From an uncultured Clostridia bacterium (GTDB lineage: Bacteria > Bacillota > Clostridia > Oscillospirales > Ruminococcaceae): DNA of 5,810 nt. The translations under genes were made by a program, and so were the position numbers. Location: contig CANPZQ010000123.1 of the NCBI GenBank assembly GCA_947588775.1, forward strand, positions 1 through 5,810, given 5' to 3'. The stretch's first letter is position 1. The number at the start of each line of letters is the position of its first letter. Below are positions 1 through 3,771 of the stretch, one piece after another. The notes below the pieces were generated by a model. It made no database searches, was not told the origin of the DNA, and was given only the letters and a program-made list of their open reading frames with translations.

Positions 1-22
1 CCCGCGCCCCCATTCGCGACGA

Positions 23-66
23 ACCCGCCCCCCGAAGCCCCCTTGCGGGGCTGAGCGGGGGTGGGT
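23..66. repeat. Imperfect GC-rich hairpin, possible decayed relative of elements A-D
   Basis: Bases 23-32 pair with 57-66 (10 pairs, one G-T wobble). Inside, AGCCCC at 36-41 pairs with GGGGCT at 47-52, giving a two-part hairpin. The run ACCCGCCCCCCGAAG at 23-37 resembles the C-rich core of element C (ACCCGCCCGCCCCCGAAG) with one CCCG unit missing. It may be a degenerate or rearranged member of the same family. No T-run follows, so it is not a standard terminator. Confidence 0.4.
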
Positions 67-70
67 GAGG
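34..70 (+). repeat. Left arm of 37-bp near-perfect inverted repeat
   Basis: The reverse complement of this arm matches 207-243 at 34 of 37 positions, counted by hand. Similarity seems to continue outward: a G-run followed by GGGTTCG is found on both sides, reaching about 21 on the left and 258 on the right. The arms enclose 136 bp (71-206). I see no target-site duplication or transposase. It could be the border of a small non-autonomous element or a separate inverted duplication. Confidence 0.7.
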
Positions 71-96
71 AACGAATTCGGTCAGAGGCACAGAAA

Positions 97-112
97 TCGG
101 AAGTCAGAAAAC
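97..112 (+). repeat. Intergenic word TCGGAAGTCAGAAAAC, copy 1
   Basis: This 16-mer is identical to 2654-2669. Similarity extends on both sides: CAGA two bases before, then GAA and CGG after, over about 30 bp. Shorter reverse-strand versions lie at 418-432 and 2819-2828. All four are outside genes and close to elements A and B. Confidence 0.65.
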
Positions 113-206
113 AGAACGGTAGAGCCGCAGCTCGGTGCGCGCTAAAAGATAGGAGCACAAGTATCCGGCTTTGGTAAAAAACACCGTCCTCCTGCTAAAG
201 CCCGAG

Positions 207-243
207 CCTCACCCATCCCCGCTCCGCCCCGCAAGGGGGCTCC
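207..243 (-). repeat. Right arm of 37-bp near-perfect inverted repeat
   Basis: This is the partner of 34-70 (34 of 37 positions complementary). The arm also forms a local hairpin: CCCATCCCC at 212-220 pairs with GGGGATGGG at 245-253, and inside it GCCCC at 226-230 can pair with the GGGGC ending at 240. The same DNA could therefore fold locally or pair with the left arm. Confidence 0.7.
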
Positions 244-309
244 GGGGGATGGGGTTCGGCTCGGGCCGGGGTCGGGCGCGCGGCTCGCCGAAGCTTTCCG
301 CGCAACCCC

Positions 310-394
310 GGCGCGGCGAAGGGGGCTAATCCCTGCGCCCCACCCGCCCGCCCCCCAAAGCTTCCAGCTCCCCGACCGCCCCCTTCGCCGCGCC
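310..394 (+). repeat. Palindromic G-quadruplex element, copy A
   Basis: A perfect 17-bp inverted repeat, GGCGCGGCGAAGGGGGC at 310-326 with its exact complement at 378-394, encloses 51 nt. The enclosed part carries CCCC-A-CCC-G-CCC-G-CCCCCC at 338-356. On the minus strand this is a four-tract G-quadruplex motif with one-base loops. The core is followed by AAAGCTTCC, which resembles AAACTTTCC in B and GAAGTTTCG in C. Orientation is given by the C-rich strand. No direct repeats flank it, so transposition is not evident. It ends about 120 bp before the htrA -10 box. Confidence 0.85.
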
Positions 395-417
395 TCCCCA
401 CCTCCACAAAATCCACC

Positions 418-432
418 CTCCGACTTCCGACC
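418..432 (-). repeat. Intergenic GGTCGGAAGTC word, inverted copy
   Basis: On the minus strand this reads GGTCGGAAGTCGGAG, matching 13 of 15 positions of the plus-strand copy beginning at 2652. Together with the copy at 97-112 it brackets element A in inverted orientation. Confidence 0.45.
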
Positions 433-512
433 CCTGTTTTCTTTTAAGCCCCTTTCCCCCAAAGTAACCCCGAATATTCCGTTATTTTTCATGCAGTTTT
501 CACAAAGCCAGG

Positions 513-518
513 TATAAT
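513..518 (+). promoter_or_regulatory. Probable -10 box of the htrA promoter
   Basis: TATAAT matches the sigma-A -10 consensus exactly and lies 68 nt before the htrA start codon. No good -35 hexamer stands 16-18 bp upstream (the 17-bp position reads CATGCA), and there is no TG extension. The promoter is therefore either activator-dependent or misassigned. The expected start near 525 gives a leader of about 60 nt with two small hairpins (533-547 and 555-574). Confidence 0.45.
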
Positions 519-532
519 AATAATCACTGAAG

Positions 533-547
533 GCGGCAGAGAGCCGC
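533..547 (+). other. Small hairpin in the htrA leader
   Basis: GCGGC at 533-537 pairs with GCCGC at 543-547 around the loop AGAGA. It would form early in the predicted htrA leader. Its role is unknown; it could serve as a 5' stabilising stem. Confidence 0.35.
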
Positions 548-554
548 GCCAATG

Positions 555-576
555 CTCGAAAGTTTTTTTCGGAGGT
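555..576 (+). promoter_or_regulatory. htrA ribosome binding site partly folded into a U-rich hairpin
   Basis: GGAGGT at 571-576 lies 9 nt before the ATG at 586 and fixes the htrA start. CTCGAAA at 555-561 can pair with TTTCG at 567-571 and, past a bulged G at 572, with A573 and G574, so part of the Shine-Dalgarno sequence enters a short, mostly A-U stem with loop GTTTT. That arrangement would suit a weak temperature-sensitive structure, but the stem is short and this is inference. Confidence 0.6.
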
Positions 577-585
577 ATAACCGAG

Positions 586-2388
586 ATGTCCGAACAGTAT
601 TTCAACGACAGCGAAATCGGAGCCGAAGCGTCCGACAGAGAAGCTTCGGAAAACGGTGCTTTTACTGAAAATCCCGCTGCCGAAAGCGTTTTGAATGACA
701 ATACTGAGGCGGAACCCGCGATTGTCCCCGAAAACGACGAACCGGAGGAAGCCGATGTTGCGGACGAGGCCGATACGGCGGAAACCTCATCTTCTCCCGA
801 TTTTGAGGAAGTCGAGGCGCAGCCCGCTCCGGAGAGCTTTTCTCAGACTCAGTGCGAAGTGCCGCCGCAGCCGCCCGTCCAGGGACAGATTCCCCCCGCG
901 CCGCCGCAGTATCCACAGCAGCCGGGATACGGATATGCTCCGCAGCAGGGCGTTCCCGAGCCGACCCGCGACCCGGCCTATGACAGCAGGAGCGGAAGCT
1001 ATACTTCCCCCGCGCAGCCTCAGCGCGCACCGTCGTCATACAATCCCTACGGCGCGCCGAGCCAGGGCTACTTCCGGCCGCAGACAAACGAATTCGTCTA
1101 CAGCCCCGAGGCTCCGAAAAAGAAGAAAAACTTCGGAAAAGGGCTTATTATAGCGATTGCATGCGTTTTGTCGGCATTTATTGTTTCGATACTTTCAATT
1201 TCAGCATATACCTATTTTTCGGGGGGATACTCCTTAAGAAGCCCCTACGCCGACAGCCATGGCGACCCAATTGACCCCGACGAACGCCAGAAGGTCGACC
1301 AGGACATTCACGCTTTTAAGAATGAAACCGACGACGAGGGCGGCGATTCCGACGACGGGATTGAGCAGATTATCGAATCCGAGGAGGAGAGCGAGGATTT
1401 GGCAGAGGCGGTTTCAACGCCCGAAAAGCTCCGCGACTTCCCGACGATTGAACAGCTTGCAACCCCCGACGACGCGATGAAGCTCCCCGACATCTACGAC
1501 AAGGTGTCGAAATCGGTGGTCGGCGTTTCCGCGACAGTCAGGGGCGGAATCCAGAACGGCACCGGCTTCATAATCAGCGAGGACGGCTACGTCGTCACAA
1601 ACGCCCATGTTATTAAGAATTATATCTCCGTGATTATCGTTGACGGCGACCTCAACGAGTACGAGGCGACCGTTATCGGCTCAGACGAGCAGACCGACAT
1701 CGCGATTTTAAAGGTAAATCCCGGCGAAATAGAGCTTGTCCCCGTTGAATTCGGCAAATCCGACGAGCTTCGGGTAGGCGAAATCGCCGTCGCAATCGGA
1801 AATCCCCTCGGTTTCGACCTTTACGGGACAATGACGACGGGAATAATCTCCGGGCTCGACAGAACCGTCACCATCGGCGACAACACGATGAACCTTTTAC
1901 AGACGAGTGCGTCCATCAACAACGGAAACTCGGGCGGCCCGCTCATCAACGCCTATGGGCTTGTCGTAGGAATAACCTCCGCGAAGGTAAGCTCGATTTA
2001 CGGCGAAAGCCTCGGCTTTGCGATACCGATTGACGAAGCTCTTCCGATAGTCGAGGATTTGATTGCCTACGGCTATGTCCCCGGAAGGCCGTCGCTCGGA
2101 ATCATCAGCGAAACGGTCGACGACATTCTTTCAATCTGCTACAGAATCCCGAAGGGCGCGTATGTCCGGTTTGTAATGCCGGGCGGTTCCGCCGAAAAAG
2201 CGGGAATTATGGCGGGCGACGTAATCATCGGCATGGAAGGCGAGAGCGTCGAGAAGCCGGAGGATTTGAACGAAATCCAGAACCGCTACTCGGTCGGCGA
2301 CACCGTAACGCTGAGCGTCTACCGCAGCGGCAGAAGCTTCGATATAGACGTAGTTTTAATGGAAACCACGCCCGAAAACAAGGGCTGA
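586..2388 (+). CDS. htrA: Membrane-anchored HtrA/DegP-family serine protease with one PDZ domain
   Basis: The product is a 600-residue trypsin-fold protease of the HtrA/DegP family, expected to degrade or refold damaged proteins at the outer face of the membrane. Residues 1-90 are acidic. Residues 91-166 are Pro/Gln/Tyr-rich and probably disordered. A KKKK cluster at 178-181 precedes one membrane segment (about 186-209), which predicts an N-inside, C-outside topology with no cleaved signal peptide. A strongly acidic linker follows (about 226-275). The protease domain spans about 303-495, with the triad visible as His341 (TNAHV), Asp371 (TDIAILKV) and Ser449 (GNSGGPL). A single PDZ domain covers about 503-592. 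The start is set by GGAGGT nine bases upstream. Known Firmicute HtrA proteins share the anchor-protease-PDZ order, but the roughly 180-residue cytoplasmic part is longer than in Bacillus HtrA. Family and active site are secure; substrates are unknown. Confidence 0.95.
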   Translation: MSEQYFNDSEIGAEASDREASENGAFTENPAAESVLNDNTEAEPAIVPENDEPEEADVADEADTAETSSSPDFEEVEAQPAPESFSQTQCEVPPQPPVQGQIPPAPPQYPQQPGYGYAPQQGVPEPTRDPAYDSRSGSYTSPAQPQRAPSSYNPYGAPSQGYFRPQTNEFVYSPEAPKKKKNFGKGLIIAIACVLSAFIVSILSISAYTYFSGGYSLRSPYADSHGDPIDPDERQKVDQDIHAFKNETDDEGGDSDDGIEQIIESEEESEDLAEAVSTPEKLRDFPTIEQLATPDDAMKLPDIYDKVSKSVVGVSATVRGGIQNGTGFIISEDGYVVTNAHVIKNYISVIIVDGDLNEYEATVIGSDEQTDIAILKVNPGEIELVPVEFGKSDELRVGEIAVAIGNPLGFDLYGTMTTGIISGLDRTVTIGDNTMNLLQTSASINNGNSGGPLINAYGLVVGITSAKVSSIYGESLGFAIPIDEALPIVEDLIAYGYVPGRPSLGIISETVDDILSICYRIPKGAYVRFVMPGGSAEKAGIMAGDVIIGMEGESVEKPEDLNEIQNRYSVGDTVTLSVYRSGRSFDIDVVLMETTPENKG

Positions 2389-2396
2389 CGTTTTAA

Positions 2397-2418
2397 TTCG
2401 ACGCCCGCAGGCGTTGAA
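2397..2418 (+). other. 9-bp hairpin just after the htrA stop codon
   Basis: TTCGACGCC at 2397-2405 pairs with GGCGTTGAA at 2410-2418 (one G-U pair) around the loop CGCA. It begins 8 nt after the stop. No T-run follows, so it is not a standard terminator. TGAGG at 2422-2426 with CCTCA at 2433-2437 can form a second small stem immediately after it. A role in mRNA 3'-end stability is possible. Confidence 0.5.
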
Positions 2419-2494
2419 GGCTGAGGGGGAAGCCTCATTCTCCCGCCAAACATCAAGAGCAAATACCGTGCTTTTTCATATTTTCCCTTTCTTT

Positions 2495-2530
2495 TGCGCG
2501 CCCGGAGCCAACCGGGCTTCGGGACGCGCA
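2495..2530 (+). other. Two-part stem in the htrA 3' untranslated region
   Basis: GCCCGG at 2500-2505 pairs with CCGGGC at 2512-2517 around AGCCAA. Outside it, TGCGC at 2495-2499 pairs with GCGCA at 2526-2530, leaving an 8-nt one-sided loop. This folded segment lies between the htrA stop and its terminator and has no T-run of its own. Confidence 0.4.
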
Positions 2531-2591
2531 CACCTTTCGCCCTCTTCCAGCATTTTTTAGTGCGCTGTTTTCATTTTTTCCCTCTCGGATG

Positions 2592-2620
2592 CAGCCGGCC
2601 TTATGGCCGGCTGTTTTCCT
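2592..2620 (+). terminator. Rho-independent terminator of htrA
   Basis: CAGCCGGCC at 2592-2600 pairs perfectly with GGCCGGCTG at 2605-2613 around the loop TTAT, followed by TTTTCCT. This is a textbook intrinsic terminator. It lies 203 nt after the htrA stop codon, an unusually long 3' untranslated region. Confidence 0.88.
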
Positions 2621-2653
2621 TTGGGGGATTTTTTGTGGAGGCGCGGACAGAGG

Positions 2654-2669
2654 TCGGAAGTCAGAAAAC
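2654..2669 (+). repeat. Intergenic word TCGGAAGTCAGAAAAC, copy 2
   Basis: It is identical over 16 bases to 97-112, with similar flanks. It sits between the htrA terminator and element B. The 10-base reverse-strand version GGAAGTCAGA lies at 2819-2828, inside the loop of element B. Confidence 0.65.
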
Positions 2670-2761
2670 GGAAAACGGAGGGGTGAAGATGAAAATTTGC
2701 GTGTGTAACCAAAATCCGGCGGCTGTATTTTTTCCTCTTTTTTTGGTTTCTGCTATGTGCC

Positions 2762-2846
2762 GGCGCGGCGAATGGGGGCTGTTGCCTGCGCCCACCCGCC
2801 CGCCCGCTAAACTTTCCCTCTGACTTCCCGCCCCATTCGCCGCGCC
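2762..2846 (+). repeat. Palindromic G-quadruplex element, copy B
   Basis: GGCGCGGCGAATGGGG at 2762-2777 pairs perfectly over 16 bp with 2831-2846, and a further G-C pair can form past a bulged G. About 53 nt lie between the arms, including CCC-A-CCC-G-CCC-G-CCC at 2791-2805, the complement of a G-quadruplex motif. The words CCTGCGCCC before the core and AAACTTTCC after it match copy A. Where A has G after GGCGCGGCGAA, B has T, and both second arms carry the matching base. The loop contains an inverted GGAAGTCAGA word. No target-site duplication is visible. Confidence 0.85.
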
Positions 2847-2868
2847 TACGATGGCAGCACTCAAACCA

Positions 2869-2950
2869 GCGCGGCGGAAAAAGCGGGAAAATGGCGCGAA
2901 ACTTCGGGGGCGGGCGGGTGGGACGCAGAAGGCAGCTTTTTCCGCCGCGC
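2869..2950 (-). repeat. Palindromic G-quadruplex element, copy C (reverse orientation)
   Basis: GCGCGGCGGAAAAAGC at 2869-2884 pairs perfectly over 16 bp with 2935-2950, enclosing 50 nt. The core on the plus strand is GGGGG-C-GGG-C-GGG-T-GGG at 2906-2922, the G-quadruplex strand. Read on the minus strand the loop has CTGCGTCCCACCC and then GAAGTTTCG, aligning with A and B. It points opposite to B, from which it is separated by 22 bp. GGCTCTTTTT follows the second arm on the plus strand, so it could also act as a back-up terminator for rightward transcripts. Confidence 0.85.
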
Positions 2951-2981
2951 GGCTCTTTTTGCAGTAACCCCAAATCCCCAC

Positions 2982-3010
2982 AAAAAAAGCCGCGCCCCAC
3001 TCGCGCAGCT
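2982..3010 (-). terminator. Rho-independent terminator of the 158-residue protein gene
   Basis: On the minus strand AGCTGCGC pairs with GCGCGGCT (8 pairs, one U-G) around GAGTGGG, followed directly by a run of T (plus-strand A-run 2982-2988). It starts 10 nt after the stop codon, a normal placement. It overlaps no repeat element; copy C lies 31 bp further on. Confidence 0.78.
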
Positions 3011-3020
3011 CTCAACCCCC

Positions 3021-3497
3021 CTACTCCAAATCCAAATTTGCAATATAAAAATCCGGGTTATACCGCAGCTTCTCGTACTCGCACTCGAACGCACCCGCGA
3101 GGAAAAGCAGGCAGTCCTTCAGGTTCGATTCGTCGGGAAACTTCCGCTCGGTGCCATAGTAATACTCTTTAACAATCTGCGACGGCAGACAGCGTGACAA
3201 AACATACTCTGCGGCGAACGTCAGCGAATATTTTGTCGTTTTCGGGTCCATTCCGACGACCTTTGAAAGCCGCTCTATCAGCTCGTCGCCGTCGCCGTCC
3301 AATACCGAGATGTCCTCGACGGCGGCATAAAGCACCTGCCGGAGCGGAACCGCATGCGCGAACAGCCGATCGACGCGAAACTCAATCAGCATCTGCAAAT
3401 ACGCAAAATTCTCGGCGGTAAGCTCCTCAAATTCTTTGGGAATATCCGGTTTGAACTGCGGGTCCTGCCGCGCTCTCCCGCCTTTTTTCTCTGCCAT
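3021..3497 (-). CDS. Hypothetical protein, 158 residues
   Basis: I do not recognise a family. The gene is nevertheless convincing: it has a GGAGG ribosome binding site (3505-3509) seven bases before the ATG, a perfect-consensus promoter further upstream, and an intrinsic terminator just after the TAG stop. The product is soluble by appearance, with no signal peptide or membrane segment. Residues 1-20 are basic and polar. The rest looks largely helical, with hydrophobic/charged periodicity, for example in FAYLQMLIEFRVDRLF (31-46) and in DELIERLSKVVGMD (71-84). There are two cysteines near the middle and C-terminus (103 and 129) plus one at 139, with no metal-site spacing. The C-terminus is Tyr-rich and acidic. 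It is divergent from the BMP-domain gene, and its function is unknown. Confidence 0.85.
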   Translation of the reverse strand: MAEKKGGRARQDPQFKPDIPKEFEELTAENFAYLQMLIEFRVDRLFAHAVPLRQVLYAAVEDISVLDGDGDELIERLSKVVGMDPKTTKYSLTFAAEYVLSRCLPSQIVKEYYYGTERKFPDESNLKDCLLFLAGAFECEYEKLRYNPDFYIANLDLE

Positions 3498-3532
3498 TCT
3501 TTCGCCTCCATAGATGGAAAATTGTCGGCTTT

Positions 3533-3561
3533 ATTATACCCCGTTATTTTACATGTGTCAA
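3533..3561 (-). promoter_or_regulatory. Perfect-consensus sigma-A promoter of the 158-residue protein gene
   Basis: On the minus strand TTGACA (3561-3556) and TATAAT (3538-3533) both match consensus exactly, with a 17-bp spacer (3539-3555). Transcription should start near 3526, giving a leader of about 30 nt that includes the GGAGG site. Such a promoter would be strong unless repressed. Confidence 0.9.
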
Positions 3562-3632
3562 TATCCGCCTGCGGTATCCGGAAATTTGCCGAGCATTAGC
3601 ATAACGCGAGATTCTCCCCTGCCCTGCTGTGG

Positions 3633-3659
3633 GTTTTTCGCGGAAAACGCCCGAAAAAC
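3633..3659. promoter_or_regulatory. Perfect 8-bp dyad upstream of the BMP-protein promoter, possible operator
   Basis: GTTTTTCG at 3633-3640 is exactly complementary to CGAAAAAC at 3652-3659, separated by 11 nt. An alternative dyad, TTTTC-GCG-GAAAA, lies within it (3635-3647). It ends 13 bp before the -35 box at 3673 and sits between the two divergent promoters, a place suited to a regulator site. No regulator can be named. Confidence 0.4.
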
Positions 3660-3672
3660 GCATATTTACCCC

Positions 3673-3701
3673 TTGACATCCCCGCTATTTCGTGATATAC
3701 T
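3673..3701 (+). promoter_or_regulatory. Extended -10 sigma-A promoter of the BMP-domain protein gene
   Basis: TTGACA at 3673-3678 and TATACT at 3696-3701 are separated by 17 bp. TG at 3693-3694 gives an extended -10. Only one base departs from consensus. The start would be near 3708, giving a leader of about 64 nt before the ATG at 3772. Confidence 0.88.
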
Positions 3702-3707
3702 CCCGTT

Positions 3708-3720
3708 GTGCATACTGCAC
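3708..3720 (+). promoter_or_regulatory. Short dyad at the predicted transcription start
   Basis: GTGCA at 3708-3712 and TGCAC at 3716-3720 are perfect inverted copies around TAC. The dyad lies just where transcription should begin, so it could be a repressor site or a 5'-end hairpin of the mRNA. Five base pairs is short enough to arise by chance. Confidence 0.3.
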
Positions 3721-3771
3721 GAATATTTATTTTAAGATTTGGTTACATTTTCAATGAAAGGGGACAATCAG

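Larger units (their letters stand above)
1..512. other. Gene-free, GC-rich, repeat-dense region upstream of htrA
   Basis: No credible gene lies here. The open frames across it are long only because the DNA is GC-rich, and their translations are Gly/Arg/Pro/Ala-rich without any recognisable domain. The stretch contains a hairpin at 23-66, a 37-bp near-perfect inverted repeat (34-70 with 207-243), a recurring GGAAGTCAGA-type word at 97-112 and, on the other strand, at 418-432, and palindromic element A (310-394). Base composition becomes AT-richer after about 470, where the htrA promoter region begins. The first 20 bases resemble the second arm of element B (a C-run followed by CATTCGCG), so another element may be cut by the window edge; this is weak. 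Confidence 0.7.
2389..3020. other. Gene-free gap between convergent genes
   Basis: This 632-bp stretch has no convincing gene. From left to right it holds two hairpins in the htrA 3' untranslated region, the htrA terminator, the second copy of the GGAAGTCAGA word, elements B and C in opposite orientation 22 bp apart, and the terminator of the minus-strand gene. It alternates between very GC-rich element sequence and T-runs. The word AGTAACCCCAAAT at 2963-2975 differs by one base from AGTAACCCCGAAT at 463-475, another sequence shared by the two repeat-rich gaps. Confidence 0.7.

Noticed and set aside
142..552. Minus-strand open frame of 136 codons upstream of htrA
   Set aside because: Its translation is low-complexity Gly/Arg/Pro/Ala from GC-rich repeats, it spans element A and the htrA -10 region, and it has no recognisable domain.
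2689..2823. A 44-codon open frame starting MKICVCNQNP with GGAGGGG five bases upstream
   Set aside because: It runs through the first arm and core of element B, so its C-terminal half is encoded by repeat sequence. No promoter is evident after the htrA terminator. Arg/Pro-rich translation from such DNA is expected by chance.
2557..3015. Minus-strand open frame of 152 codons across the convergent gap
   Set aside because: It crosses elements B and C and both terminators; the translation is Arg/Pro/Gly-rich without domain signals.
3739..3771. Upstream TTG start (and ATG at 3754) for the BMP-domain protein
   Set aside because: The ribosome site AAAGGGG at 3757-3763 would fall inside the gene; it is correctly spaced for the ATG at 3772, and the extra 11 residues resemble nothing useful.
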